Positions 1 to 11,682 of a DNA stretch of 64,000 nt are shown piece after piece (within the stretch, counting starts at the first letter, position 1; every line of letters starts with the position of its first letter). The stretch comes from Delphinapterus leucas. Lineage: Eukaryota > Chordata > Mammalia > Artiodactyla > Monodontidae. Below the pieces are notes generated by a model. That model was not told the origin of the DNA and did no database searches. It worked only from the letters and a program-made list of their open reading frames with translations. The stretch covers positions 90,799,933-90,863,932 of the forward strand of contig NW_022098076.1 in the NCBI RefSeq assembly GCF_002288925.2. The letters are read 5' to 3'. Both the position numbers and the translations under genes were made by a program.

Positions 1-1300
1 AGCCCTTACCCTGTAAGACACACGAGGGCATAGAGACCCAGGGGAGGAGCAGGGCCATCAGCGGGCGTCATTCCGGGAGAGCTGCGTGGTGACGCCCACC
101 GGGTGCCTGCTCCCCAGGGAGATGGGGGGAGGCGGCTGGCAGCGGAGGGGTGCTGGTACTGCGGGAGCTCCCCCCTCCTGCTCTGGAGACCACGCGGACT
201 AGTGAGGAATTGGCCGTGTGAGACCAGCGTGCCCAGGGCAGCTGTGAAGGCTCGTGGAGGTCGAACCTGAGTTCATCAGACCAGGGCTGGCCTCCATGCG
301 CTCAGATGCTGGGAGTCAGGGCTCGTTTGGGGGAGCTGCGGGGCACAGGGACCGTGAATCACTGTGGATCCTCCTACAGCCAGATGCGCAGGTGCAGAGC
401 GGGCCTCAGCCCGTCTGGTCCAGCGCGCATGCGCTCTGTCCCCCGCCCCCACCCATCAGATGTGTTTCCCTCCGTCCGTTCTCCACGGAGTCTGCCCTCC
501 TTTTTCGGTGTCGGCGGTGAGGGGGATCAAAATGAGAGTTCCTCCGTTTTAAAGTTGGAAAGTTTTCTTCGGTTTTTGAAGTTTTGTTCTTTAAGCACGT
601 GCATCTTGCCTGTGACGGGGGTGCCCGGGGCGGAGGGTGGGGGGGGGGAAATGCGGGGCGGGAGCGGCCGTGTGCGCATGCGTGCTCGCTTGCGGAGGCG
701 ACCTCCCCGCGGGCCGCCCCAGCCTCACGTGGCAGAGGCCCACCTGCGGACACTTCTTAGGGGTGCGGTGAGGTGAGGCAGGGTGGTTTGGGACGGGGAG
801 GCTAGTTTCTGCTTCTCGGGCGCTGGGATGGCCCAAACCCCGGACTCTCGGAGGGAAGGTCCGCGTCGTCGAGGGGGCCACTGTGGCGGAGAGCCAGGTG
901 TGACTCCGGGGGGACAGGGGGCCGACACCCAGCCTCTGGGGCCGGTGGGGAAGCTCCACCAGCGAGGTTCGCGAGCTTCCAGTTATTCGGGGTTAGCTGG
1001 TGATTCTGGAAGGCCTCTGTGCCGAGGAGCTGAAGTGAGCGCCGGTGCTGGCGTGTTCCCCTCGAGACCACGAGTTCCGAAGCCCAGTGAGGGGTGACTG
1101 CGACAGGCTCAGAGCCCAGAGCGTGGGAAGGTCGTTTGTCTCTGGAGGTGGCAGAGGGCGTGGCAGAGGGACCCAGAAGTGGACGTATTTCCCGCTGCCC
1201 AGGGGAAGCCTAGCAGTCCGAACCGGGGCGCTGAGGGGAGATGCTTGAGGCACCTGGGCGTGGGAGGGGTCGGCCCCTGCCGCCTTCACGTGGCCACCCC
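1..1300. promoter_or_regulatory. CpG-island-like region, possible intronic promoter
   Basis: A hand count of 601-1080 gives about 42 CpG in 480 bp at high G+C, close to the number expected without CpG depletion. Surrounding introns are strongly CpG-depleted outside young SINEs. It contains the palindrome GCGCATGCGC (425-434) and TGCGCATGCGTG (673-684), both one mismatch or less from the NRF1 core. A G-rich run lies at about 631-662. No repeat explains the CpG content. This could be an alternative AGAP1 promoter, the promoter of an intronic non-coding transcript, or an orphan CpG island. Whether it is active cannot be judged from sequence. Confidence 0.5.
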
Positions 1301-2027
1301 CGTACCCCCAGCGTTCCGGCGGGGCCCCTGGTGGTCTCTCGCTAACCCAGCGTGGTCTCTAACGCTCTCCGTCCGCCAGCTGCACTGCTGTGTCTCCACC
1401 TGTGCGGAGCTGCCATCCAGTAGTTTGTGTCTAACCCGTGTGTAGTAGTTGAGCACCCTTCCCTTACCTGTGAACTGTGAACACGGAAACACCATCCCCA
1501 TGCTGTTCTATGTTTTCCTTCCAAGAACTGGGTTTCTCTTGAGGAGAATACAGATTCTCAGCCCTTGAATTTGCCAACGTGCTGGAGACCAGGCCCCTGA
1601 TCAGCAGATACAATTCATTTCGGTTTTGTGAACCCAACGAGAGAACAATTTCCGTGCTCTCTGTTTCTGGACTCGGTATCAGCGTGTTCCCAGGGAGAGA
1701 GAATTCCTGAATTTACACACAAAGCCTGCATTAAAATCCCACGCTTCTGAGCCACGAGTGATCCTGGCATTGCATGGAGGCTGTGTATTCTAACTAGAAA
1801 GGAACACGGGTTCTTACGGATGGATATTTGAATCTGAGTTCAGTAGTTCTTTTAAAGTCCAGGGGTCCCTGGAGGCAGAGCCGCAGCCCACTCGTACTAA
1901 ACACTCAGGGCTGCCCCCAGGGCCACAGCCTAGGGTGTATTTTTCCACAAGCGAAGCCCACGTCTGTTTGCCCTCCCCTCGCTCTGTCTTTCCCGCGTAA
2001 CAAGATTTTTTTGTGTGTGTATGGCAG
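1..2027 (+). other. AGAP1: AGAP1 intron, 3' part (upstream of first exon in window)
   Basis: Non-coding end of the intron that precedes the first AGAP1 exon here. The first ~1.3 kb is GC-rich with many CpGs and is described separately as a CpG-island-like region. From about 1300 to 2000 the sequence is ordinary unique intron that turns T-rich before the acceptor (gtgtgtgtatggcag, ending at 2027). I recognise no interspersed repeat and no other exon. The intron is phase 1: the following exon supplies the last two bases of a split Gly codon. Confidence 0.8.
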
Positions 2028-2113
2028 GTGGCAGATTCAAGAAAGAGATTGTTGTTGACGGACAGAGCTATCTGCTGCTGATCAGAGATGAAGGGGGCCC
2101 TCCAGAGGCACAG
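2028..2113 (+). CDS. AGAP1: AGAP1 coding exon A (GTPase-like domain, G3 region)
   Basis: An 86-bp internal exon. It reads GT then 28 codons beginning Gly-Arg-Phe-Lys-Lys and ending ...GGPPEAQ. The acceptor is cag at 2025-2027 and the donor gtgagt starts at 2114. The first two bases complete a Gly codon split by a phase 1 intron, and the 3' end falls on a codon boundary. The product is the Ras-like GTPase-like domain of AGAP1, an ARF GTPase-activating protein that acts in endosomal AP-3 traffic. The stretch IRDEGGPPE occupies the place of the DxxG (G3/switch II) motif. The P-loop (G1) is encoded upstream, outside the window. It corresponds to about residues 104-132 of human AGAP1 from memory. 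AGAP family membership is certain; the assignment to paralogue 1 rests on the following exons. Confidence 0.95.
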
Positions 2114-2351
2114 GTGAGTACTGCGCGCACACTGGTGACCAGCTTTCACCTGTGCCTCCTTGGGAAGGGTCTGACTCCACAGGTGCGTCTAAGAAGTCGG
2201 TCAGGTGCATACAAGAAAAGGTGAGAGAGAGGCCCCAGGAAAATGCTTTCTGTGACTGAGGTTTTTCTCATCCCTGAGAGACTAATTCTGTTGTTCCTTC
2301 AGACAGAAACCTAGAGGGAAGTTTGGGCTGTGTGGCTGATTTTCACTTTGC

Positions 2352-2569
2352 GTTTTTGTTTTTGTTTTTGTTTTTTTGCGGTACACGGGCCTCTCACCGT
2401 TGTGGCCTCTCCCGTTGCGGAGCACAGGCTCCGGACGCGCAGGCTCAGCGGCCGTGGCTCACGGGCCCAGCCGCTCCGCGGCACGTGGGATCTTCCCGGA
2501 CCGGGGCACGAACCAGCGTCCCCTGCATCGGCAGGCGGACTCCCAACCACTGCGCCACCAGGGAAGCCC
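2352..2569 (-). repeat. Young CHR-type tRNA-derived SINE
   Basis: Antisense copy: a T-rich tail complement, then gcggtacacgggcctctc, and ending accagggaagcccc. It is flanked by a 14-bp target-site duplication cactttgcgttttt (2344-2357 and 2570-2583), showing L1-type retrotransposition. The tRNA-like head with box B (ggggcacgaacc in antisense) lies at the 2569 end. Its many CpGs imply recent insertion. Confidence 0.93.
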
Positions 2570-4389
2570 CACTTTGCGTTTTTTAAGGAGGAAGGAAGAG
2601 CAGAATCTGCACTGATGTGTCAACTCAGCTGAATTGACATCTGGAAGTGTCTATAGCCCTTTTTTTCTCCTTTTATCCTGTGTTTGCTCTCTAGAGCAGT
2701 ACAGTCATTTAGAAAGTTGGATGGGATTTGGAAATCTGAGCACTACTGCCAGGCTGCCCACCAGGCTTCTCAGCCCGGATCATTCTCCGTCACAAACCAG
2801 GATGCAGCACGGTCAGATTTCTTTGAAAGTTCCTTGAAAAATGGGTGTTGCGGAGGAAAAAAAACCAGCATGAGTGTGGAAAACCTTTTTCTTTGGTTTA
2901 CTTACTCTCCAGTTTATTACTGTACTTATATAATTTACTAGCTGAACACTTCGAAGGAACCGAGGGCTAGTAATAGTCAAGACCCATTAATGCGAACTTA
3001 ATATTAAAATTCCCTCTGGCGCTCTTTCTTGAACTTACCCTTTGGTGCAAGTGCGACACAGGATTATTGGTGATTTAAGTGAACGATGTTGAATATGGAG
3101 GTTGTTAAAGTTCTAGAACTCCATACACTGAGGTGTATGCAGCTCTACAGAAAAATGGCGTGGATTTACCATGTTTTAGTGAGTCTAAAATGCCACTGAT
3201 TGTAAGCTATACCAGTATTTAAAAGAAAAATGCTGTCAAACCGTGAAACAAAGCAGTCCATAAGGTATGCTCTGAACATACCATAAGGTACGTTCAAAGA
3301 CGTTAGTAAAAGTGTGGAAAAGATTTGTTTTCGCTTTGCTGAAACAGCATAGTCGATGAGAGTAAGGAAACACTGAAGACATGTTAAACATGAAAAAAAG
3401 TAGGTTACGGAGCTGTGAGAGCTCGGGTTCAGCGCACATCTGTTACTTTATACTTAAGCAGGACAGGGTGTGATGTCTGACACCGTCCTAGAAGGTTCAT
3501 GATGGTGCTAAAAGCTCAATCACTTTTTCTGAGTGGTCCTTCGCCCGTGGGACGTCTGTCCTGCTATCACAAGGGTTCCGTCCGAGGCAGGTGGTAGTAG
3601 GAGAATGACGTAGGTAAAGTGTGGGTGTCACCTGGGGTGATTTTCTGCTTTTCTAGCTCGTAAATGTTTTGGAGTGACCAGGGGCAATCTCACATGTAAA
3701 GAGCACACCTTAGCTCTGACATAAAGAATCTAAGAAGAAAGTTGAGAGACGTACAGAAGCGCATGTTGGAGCTGGTGTAGTGGCTTCAGAGGCGCTGCTG
3801 TCCAGGGATGCTGCCAGGGATGGGATGCTGGGGGGCCCAGGGCTGCAGAGGCACGGCGCTTCCCCTGACGCCAGTCGTGGAGCAGTGAGCAGGCTGCCCT
3901 GGGCCAGAGTTTAACCGCAGTGAGACCAGCCTCCCAAGGAGCCCCAGGCCCACACTGGAGAGGGAACTCCAGCCCGAGGAATTAGGGGCTCGGAGCACTG
4001 CCCCACCCTGAAGGTTGCATCAGCCATGATTGCTGTTGGGGTTGCCTTTTTAATGAAAGTATTTTGGGGGGTGGTTCTCTTATTACGAAGCTCAGGCCCA
4101 GTGTTCCCCACATCCCCAGACGGTGACATTAAAAATCCCAGGGGTTTTTCTCTCCAGTGGTATGTACCCTCTGAGAAGCATCTTTCCTCTAGGAAGCACG
4201 TATTCCTATGGAGTACATTTTTCCGTAGCCTCAGATGCTTAGGACATGTGATGTCATGCGACACAGAAACATTTTCCTTCCTTTTAGTCCCTGATTAATT
4301 AAAGAATTGGCTTTTAAGAATAAAACAAAGAAACTTAAGGCCTGTGAGCAATAATGGAGCCCTTCTTATAAGTTTCTTCTCATGTCTGG

Positions 4390-4650
4390 AAAGCACACGT
4401 ATTGTGAATCGGTAACACTGGTTGAGCCCCCTGCCCCGCCACCTTCCCTGAGTGGTGCAGCTCACTTAATCCTCGAGATGACCCTGAGAGACGATGCTCT
4501 GAGCGTTCCCGTCACCAAGGACGCTGACGCCCTGAGATCTCATGGCATCAGGGCACAGGCCGAGGTGGCCGGCCCACACCCCCGCCCCGCCGGGGGTAGA
4601 ACTAGGGCCCCCAGGAGGTCTCTGTCTTGGCCTCTGGCCCTGAGTTTCCC
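4390..4650 (-). repeat. Degenerate MIR SINE
   Basis: Contains tcacttaatcctcgagatgaccct followed by a degraded core and a tail near ggtagaactagggccc. These match the antisense order of MIR (tail, core, tRNA-related head). Borders are approximate and divergence is high. Confidence 0.45.
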
Positions 4651-5629
4651 TGAGGACCAGTCCCTTATTCTAGCACGTACTTCCCACAGAAGCATCATTA
4701 GGCTAGAAGCTTACCCTGGTTAAAGTGCAGATTTCTGCTTTGAGGGGATGTCAAATGGAGCCTTTCAAAACTAGGCCGAGTGTACTCGGACATTCAAGGA
4801 AAAGAACTGTTTTCAAGTCACCACTCCTAGGCACATGTGAGCATGATGTTTGTTTCCACTGTCGCAGATCATGTTACATAGTCTGCGAAGGTAATGACGG
4901 CTTCATGAGTGAAGTTGCAGGATTTTGTGGATACTGGTGTCCTATTAGGTGGTGTGAAAACTCTGCCAGTTAACTGGGTTTTTTGGGGGGTTTTTTTGCA
5001 GTTGGTGGAGAAGCCGCTGGGGTGGATGGGGGACATCTACGGAGTGCCCACTGCTCACTAGGCCCTGGGGCTCTCAGGATGCACCCTTGAGAGGATGTGG
5101 CCTGGTTTGCATTTCCTCTGCACGGAGGGTCAGGTCGTTGTCAGTTTTGGGAGGTGCGGGCTGGTCCCAGGGACCACAAGCATTCGTAAGGTGCTCGTGG
5201 GCGTGGGGAAGCTGACTTCTCCCCGATTCTTGGGAAGAGAAAGGAAAACACATCTCAAGGTAGAGAAGGGGAGAAGGAGATGCCATGCCGTGTCAGCCTG
5301 AGTCCTGGGCCCTCAGGAGGCATCAGCCAGTCCCAAGGCTACTGGCCCCAAGTTCTCTTTCTCATTTAATTTCATATTTATCATTTGAACTTCAGGTGTA
5401 TTTACGTTTTGTTGCGTAAAATCTCCATTTGTAACTGAATACGCTTTTCATTTATATGTGGAAGTCAGAGCTTAACCCACTAAAAATTTCACCAAACATT
5501 AGAGCTGATGCCTTGACCAGCAGAACTTACGTGGGAGCTGCAGGTTCTTTTAGAGAAAGCATGTGGGGCATTTTTTTTTTTGATTTTCACTTGGGTCTTT
5601 CATCAAAGAGAAGGGTCTCTGGCGCTAAG

Positions 5630-5770
5630 TCTCTTCCTCAGCGCCACCTCTGTGACCCTGGGAGCCCTGGGAAGCTGCTGAGCTTCCAGGACCCTCTCCT
5701 CTCTTGGCTCCAGCTTTACAAGACGGTTATGGGTGTTCCACGAGATAACGTGTGCTTGAGGGTGTGGTTA
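5630..5770 (+). repeat. MIR SINE fragment
   Basis: The order 'tgaccctgggagccctgggaag', then 'ccagctttacaagacgg', then 'ttccacgagataacgtgtgc' follows the MIR consensus from the tRNA-related part through to the 'gaggattaaatgag' region. Highly diverged. Confidence 0.4.
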
Positions 5771-6484
5771 TTTGCCAGAGAGAGGATCTGATGTGAGTTC
5801 AGCTGGATGCAAGAAAAGTGAGAATAAAATGACAGGAGTCGGGCCGTTGTGGGGTTTTCATTATTTTCCCCTAAGTTTTGTTCATTGCTTTTGTTAATTT
5901 CTCTGGCAGTGAGTCATAATTTCCTTGAAGGGTGCTGGAATTAATCAGGGGCGGCTGAGCTTTACAATAGGAAGGCCTCACATGTTGACGGGAGTAGTTG
6001 GCCCTGGAGGTGGAGGATTTCTGAGCCGTGGGCACCCAGAGGAAGAGCCCCATCTCAGGGGTCCAGCACGGCTTCCTGGGCGGCCTCCTTGGGGAGTTTG
6101 GGGTGAAACAGGAAGCTGCAAGGCCGCCCTCCGTGCCTATCTCCAGGTCGGCTCTGCTGTGCGCGGGGTTTGCCTTCCATTGGCCGAGTCGGGCCAGAGG
6201 GCAGACACTCCCTTGGGGAAGGATGTCTGGTTTTACTCTGGAGACAGCGTGGCCTGGGTGGGAAGGGGCTGAGGGCCGTCACAGGCGTGTTGTGCGAGGA
6301 TGAGAAGGGCGTTCGTGACGCCCCAGCGATGCGCTATAAGACGACGGACGTGGCCCGGCTGGAGGCGTGTCTGCCGGCCTTTCGTCCTGTGTTCATGAAG
6401 GTGACCCCATGCTGCTCCTTTGCCTTTCTCTCGTGAGCTCCTCACTCAATATCTCCTGCTCACCTGCCTTTCTTTTCTCCCCAG

Positions 6485-6626
6485 TTTGCCATGTGGGTGG
6501 ACGCTGTTATATTTGTCTTCAGCTTGGAGGATGAGATAAGTTTCCAGACGGTCTACCACTACTACAGCCGGATGGCCAACTACCGGAACACGAGTGAGAT
6601 TCCGCTGGTCCTGGTGGGAACCCAGG
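6485..6626 (+). CDS. AGAP1: AGAP1 coding exon B (GTPase-like domain, through the G4 region)
   Basis: A 142-bp internal exon with 47 codons plus one base. It starts [20 protein letters not shown] and ends ...LVLVGTQ plus the first base of the next Asp. The acceptor is ctccccag (ending at 6484) and the donor gtgagt starts at 6627. The hydrophobic run DAVIFVFSL is the beta-strand that follows switch II in Ras-like folds. GTQ with the split Asp is the G4 position, where GTQD replaces the usual NKxD, a known AGAP feature. The segment [18 protein letters not shown] matches AGAP1. The AGAP3 paralogue, as I remember it, has NYFLRL-type residues here, so this exon is the best paralogue discriminator. 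It corresponds to about residues 133-180 of human AGAP1. Confidence 0.97.
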
Positions 6627-7674
6627 GTGAGTGGTGTCCGAGGGCAGGTTGTGCTTCTGTGGCTCCAGCAGTTGAGCAGTAAGTGATTCCTGGCCTGTGT
6701 TTTCAGAGTGGAGGGGTTTGGAAACGGTTTAAAGAAGTAGTAATTTCCTACTGAAGGCTCCCTTTTTACAGTGAGCATCCATGAAACTGAAACTGTCACA
6801 CTTCCTGATTTGATTCAGTGGAGAAGTCACTTGGCAACTTCAAAACAAAACACACCCCCCCACACACACTCCCAAGTGCTCTAATTTCTATATTAGGATA
6901 TCTTAATTCTCTCTGTTACAAAATAATATATAAGCGCCCTAAAAGGTTATTTATGTTAACCTTTGTACCTTTAATACTGATTTCTGATATAATGCAGAGT
7001 TTTGTTTTATTCTGCTCTATTTCTTAATGTCTTATGAGCTGTATCTCATTTTTAGCAGATCCCTTAGAAAGCATAGAATCTTACCATGTGGGTACGTTTT
7101 GTGTTTTTTTCTAGGACACTTAAAACTTGGTCTTTTAGTAAAGTGACATCACTTACTATGCCCTTGATCATAGATTCATTTATGTGCTGATACCTGCCAC
7201 TGGGGACTTAACTAAGGGGTCATACGGAATGTTTTTAAAAGTCAGATGAAGGTTAACTTTAAAACTGCTTTGTCAGAAAAATGGGGAACTTAAAAAATAT
7301 AATCATGTCAAGAAACACTGGATTTTCCTTTCATTTTTTGGTGCAGGTTCTGTTTTTGTTAATTCCTTTAGAATGAGCACATCTGGTCTGCCCTTGCATG
7401 CCCTGATGTAAGACTTTTCCAAATAAGAAACCAGCTGCGTCAAACAAGCAAGAACAATTAGCTGCGTGCGTGGCACCAGATCTAATATAACTGAGAGCTC
7501 TGGCGGGGTAATCTGCTGCCTTGGCAGGATAGGCCTGAATCGTGGAGTGGGTGTGTGTGTTGGGAGAAAAAAGTGTGGAATAAACTAAAGTCATCTGCTC
7601 AGGGTGCTAGATGTAAAACGTGAGGGTTGGGTTTTCATGGAGAGAACTTCATTGCCAATCCCCACCCCACCCCC

Positions 7675-7966
7675 TTTTTTTTGGCTGCATCGGGTCTTTG
7701 TTGCTGTGCGCGGGCTTTCTCTAGTTGCAGTGAGCTGGGGCTACTCTTCGTTGCGGTGCGGTGGCTTCTCTTGTTGTGGAGCACAGGCTCTAGGCACACG
7801 GCCTCAGTAGTTGTGTCTCGCGGGCTCTAGAGCGCAGGCTCAGTAGTTATGATGCCTAGGCTTAGTTGCTCCACGGCATGTGGGATCTTCCCGGCCCAGG
7901 GCTCGAACCCGTGTCCCCTGCATTGGCAGGCGGATTCTTAACCACTGCACCACCAGGGAAGTCCCC
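7675..7966 (-). repeat. Full-length CHR-type SINE, older subfamily
   Basis: Antisense copy from ggctgcatcgggtctttg to accaccagggaagtccc. It has the full ~290-bp CHR body, with repeated 'agttgtgg'-like modules and the antisense box B gggctcgaacccg. Flanks are C-rich then T-rich on both sides (7668-7680 and 7963-7996), consistent with a duplicated target, although the T tract prevents exact borders. Confidence 0.9.
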
Positions 7967-7967
7967 C

Positions 7968-7998
<31 letters not shown>

Positions 7999-8097
7999 TA
8001 GCATATATGTCGTGGCCAGCGGTCTCACACCTGAAACCTTCAGAGCAGAGGTGGATTTAGACCAACATGGGACGTGAGAGGTTTTTTATGCCCAAAG

Positions 8098-8110
8098 CGC
8101 CCTCTAGTGG
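8098..8110 (-). promoter_or_regulatory. CTCF-like motif
   Basis: The reverse complement reads CCACTAGAGGGCG, a full match to the core CCASYAGRKGGCR as I know it. It lies in unique sequence 132 bp after a CHR SINE. Occupancy is unknown. Confidence 0.45.
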
Positions 8111-10711
8111 TCACTGGGAGACAAGGCACGCCAGTAAAAAGCCCTTGGTCCTTGTTTGGATGTACAGAATTGGCATATTTGAGTTGGCCTCCTGAAAATT
8201 CTTAATACGTAATATTTTATAGTGGGCAGCTCGTCTAAAGAAGACCTTGCTTCAAGCTGCCTTGAAATCGACATCGAGGCAGTTAATTTCCAGTAAGCGC
8301 CTCTTCCTGCAGGCCTACCGAGGGCATTTCTGAGCCAAAGCAGGGTCTGTATGGGCGGCTCCTTACCAGCCGCCTGGGTTCAGGGGATCTGTGTTCAGGA
8401 TGCAGAATGCCTTTCTGCGGTGGACTCACCGGGATAAAGGGCAGGTAGGTTTTCAATCCAGGCCAGAAAGGTAATTTTGATCAGTTTGTTGTCTTTCCTG
8501 CACAGCAGTGTTTTGGGTAGTAGGGGTGGCGAGTCTGGGGTCCCTGCACGGGGCCGTGCAAACCCCGCATCACTCGCTCCAGGCCGCTGTTGACCTTGGC
8601 GCTGCCAGGCCTTGAAGGGAGGAAATCCCGTAAGGCAGTGGGGGCACCCGTGGGCACACCGGCGTCGAGGGCGTGGTTGCTTTTGTTCCTGATGTTTCCA
8701 GTGTGGCCAGTTTTCCTGAGGTCCTGTTGGCATTGCAGATAATATCTCTCCCTGCTCCGGGCCTTGGAGGTAAGTGCAGCCTCTGTGTCTCCCACCCCAG
8801 CTGAAGGAAGGCACATCTTCACCTCCCACCAGGATGGTGGATGGTCTGTGTCTCAGGGAGGCCTGGGGATGGCTCCACAGAGGCTCTGGGGAAGCCCTGA
8901 TGTGGAGGAACCGGCCCCCTTTTATTCCCTCTAGTTTTATAAGCGTCTGTCGATTGAGGGCCATGTACCTGCAAGGTACACCTGGGAGCTTGCACCCAGC
9001 GAGCACCTGGGAGCACTGCTGGAGGGCTTGTTCCCTGTCCCCTCATATTCATTTGTGAGACCTGTTTGGACTTCAGCAAAGCCATGTCCCAAAGGAGCAG
9101 GACGGGAATGTTATCAGTTAGGGACCGTCCTCACCTGAGGGCTCCTCGTGGTCATCAGCCAGACCTCTAATTCCCAGAGCACCCTGGAAGCCCCCGTGGC
9201 AGGAAGGTGGAGTGAGTGTGGGCTTCTGGAAGGTTCCACCCGTAGGTACCATTAGCTCTTTTCGCTTTCTGTGAAGCCACGCTTGTCCTGATGCTGTACA
9301 GGCTGCGTGGGGTGCCAGAGACAACGGCTGAGGGGATCTCAGGTTTCCCTCCCAGCTGGTCGGGGCTGGTGGCCTCAAGATAGGAGATTATGGGATGGAG
9401 AAGATGGAGAAGAATTAAGATAATTCCTGAAGGGTACGTGGGGTGTGGGGCCTTACCCAGAGGTGGGGGGACGTGTTCTCTCCCGGGTACCATCGGGGAG
9501 CTGGAGGATGTTCCTAAGAGGACGAGGTGATGGTGTGATGTCTCTTAAACATCTGTTTTAAAGACTTGAAGATCACCTTGATTGGAGGGCGAAGCCCGAG
9601 CTGTAAAAAGATGCAGAGTGACAAGAGGAATGAAAAATAAGACCAGAAGAGCATTCAAGTGTAGGGTCTGTTTCTGACACATGACAGTGTATCTTGGAAG
9701 GAAGCTGAGATGGGACAGAAATGAGTGGGCACCCACCGGGGAAGGAGGGCCTGGGGGATTACGGGGTCAGGATAAATCTGAAGCTGGATTCATGCTCTGT
9801 GGCGTGTATTTTCTAGTTTATACCAAAGCACTGGAAAATTCTGGGTTTCTAACTTTTTTTCTACTGTTTTCTTAAAAGATGTTTACACCTTAAAAAAAAA
9901 ACAAACTTCTTTTCCTTAAGTGTTATGAAATCCAAGTCGAATTTCTTATTCTGTAAGGTAAGAAGACAGGACGAAATAGTGTTTGAAGAAATCCCTCTAA
10001 CAGGCCCTGCCAGGGAATGTTCTGGAACATCTGTTTGAGGTGGCTCCGGTCATTGTCAGGAGAAGGGTCCTGAGTCATAGTTTCTCTAGGAGTAATTCAG
10101 AACTCTCAGTTAAACCTATTCCATCGGACTAGGAAAAAAAGAAAAAATAGGGAGTAAGGAGAAGAGAAAGAGAGGGGAAAAAAATCAATAAATTATTCCC
10201 TCAAGATGTCCCTTTTGTTTACTACTTCCAGGAATTTGAGTGCCTCAGGCACTTCCTGTGCAAGAGCAGACATTTAAAAGGTTGTCACTGTCTTGTGTGA
10301 CTTACACTGCTTTTCCCTGGACTAGTACAGAAAATCCCGGTGGCGGGTTTTTGGTTAAAGAGATCTTGAGCGTTTCCTGTAACTCAGGAGCTTTCGTGCC
10401 CTCGGGGAAAATGCTACGTCAGGAGCAGCCCTGTAAAGTGTGTGTCGTCGCAGGGTAGCACGCCGGCCGGAACGTCTCAGCCCGTCTTCTGGTCCTGTGT
10501 GCGGGGCGTGTGGCTGCCCCCCAGTTACTCAGTAGTAACAGAATGAACGGGGAGAGGGCCTCGTGGATGCCGAGCTGAAAGAAAAGAAGGGCTGCATTTC
10601 TTTTTATTAGGAGACTGGTGGCTGGTGCCCGACATGTGTTTCGCGGCTCAGATGCCCCCATCTGTACACAGGTCCTGAAGGAGGTGAGGGGTGTCTCCCA
10701 GCCGAGCCATC

Positions 10712-10919
10712 TTTTTTTTTTTTTTTTTTTTTTTTTGAGGACCACTTTTAAAGTCTTTATTGAATTTGTTACAATATTGCTTCTATTTTATGTTCTTGTT
10801 TTTTTTTTTTTTTTGGCCGCGAGGCATGTGGGATCTCAGCTCCCCGACCGGGGATCGAACCCGCACCCCGTGCCTTGGAAGGCGAGGTCTTAACCACTGG
10901 ACTGCCAGGGAAGTCCCCC
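10712..10919 (-). repeat. Tailed tRNA-derived SINE (Bov-tA/CHR related)
   Basis: Starts with a 25-base T tract, then 'aaagtctttattgaatttgt' (the specific 3' tail of this SINE group), a second T tract, and the head ggccgcgaggcatgtgggat...ccagggaagtcccc. The target duplication is approximate: ccgagccat near 10702 and ccgagccac near 10922. Confidence 0.85.
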
Positions 10920-10959
10920 AACCGAGCCACCTGTTAAGAGCCAACGTGGTTCGCACACT

Positions 10960-11320
10960 AGTCTGTGACACCCCCTCCAGTGCCCCAGGCCCCCTCCCAC
11001 TCCTGCCTCGCCCTTGGGTCCCCCTTAAATGCTCGGCGCTCTGCCGCCCCCTGCCCCAGGCACCCTCCCCCACCCGCCACCTGCTGCAGGTGTGGCTTCT
11101 CTGACCCCTGCCCTGTGACCCAGCTCCTACCCTACGTCCCATCCTATACCCGTCGTCCTTCCTCGTTTGTGTCTTACTTATTTTCTGCCTTCCTCCCCAG
11201 CTGACCTAATGTCCCCTCTGTGAGAGCACAGAGTTTTGTTCCCTGGGAGGCATCCCTGTGCCTAGAACTGGGCCAGGCACCCAACAGGGCTCCATGAGCG
11301 TGTGTCCAGCGGGCAGATAG
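10960..11320 (+). repeat. L2 LINE 3' end, degraded
   Basis: The tail section 'gtgagagcacagagttttgttccctggg' and 'tgcctagaactgggccaggc' follows the L2 3' terminal order (gagggcagggac..., then tgcctagcacagtgcctggcac). The upstream C-rich part resembles the preceding L2 segment. Borders are approximate. Confidence 0.55.
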
Positions 11321-11682
11321 AGGGCGTGCGTTTCCCGGGTGCCATGTGCCGAGAAGGTCACCACACGTAGTGACCGTGTGGTTTTCCTTGTTAAAGCATT
11401 TTCCTCTGGAGCCACATTTAACTCTTACCCTTTCCTTCTGGTCTTCAGGGACATTCTTTTATTTCATATTCAGAAGCAGGATCCTCTGAAACACCTGATC
11501 GTTGTGGTGTCTGGGATGATTATTTTGGGGATAAATGGTGTTTTGAAAACTCCAGGTCCTGAAAAGAATCCCAGCAGTGCTCAGCATGGGGCAGGTTTTG
11601 AGCTTCTGGGGGCCGTGAGCGGTGGGACATCCCCAGGCCGCTCGTGGTCACCATGTCGCCACTTCTTGTCCGTCTGTTGCAG

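Larger units (their letters stand above)
2114..6484 (+). other. AGAP1: AGAP1 intron (phase 0), 4.4 kb
   Basis: Intron between exons A and B, with donor gtgagt at 2114 and acceptor ctccccag ending at 6484. It holds one young CHR SINE (2352-2569), a weak MIR-like stretch (4390-4650) and another MIR fragment (5630-5770). The stretch 2584-4380 is unique sequence in which I see no gene or recognisable repeat. The last 600 bp (5900-6430) are moderately GC-rich, also without a recognisable gene. Confidence 0.85.
6627..11682 (+). other. AGAP1: AGAP1 intron (phase 1), 5.1 kb
   Basis: Intron between exons B and C, with donor gtgagt at 6627 and acceptor gtctgttgcag ending at 11682. It holds a full-length CHR SINE (7675-7966) next to a long T tract, a tailed tRNA SINE (10712-10919) and an L2 3' end (about 10960-11320). 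It also contains a CTCF-like motif on the minus strand (8098-8110). The stretches 6630-7660, 8200-10700 and 11330-11680 look like unique intron, and I see no exon in them. Confidence 0.85.

Noticed and set aside
2028..2034. Tandem acceptor (cag at 2025-2027 and again at 2032-2034)
   Set aside because: The second acceptor is 7 bases downstream and would shift the frame. The first acceptor gives the conserved Gly-Gly-Arg junction.
8395..9006. Antisense open frame of 203 codons
   Set aside because: No recognisable protein family and no regulatory context. Intronic chance frame.
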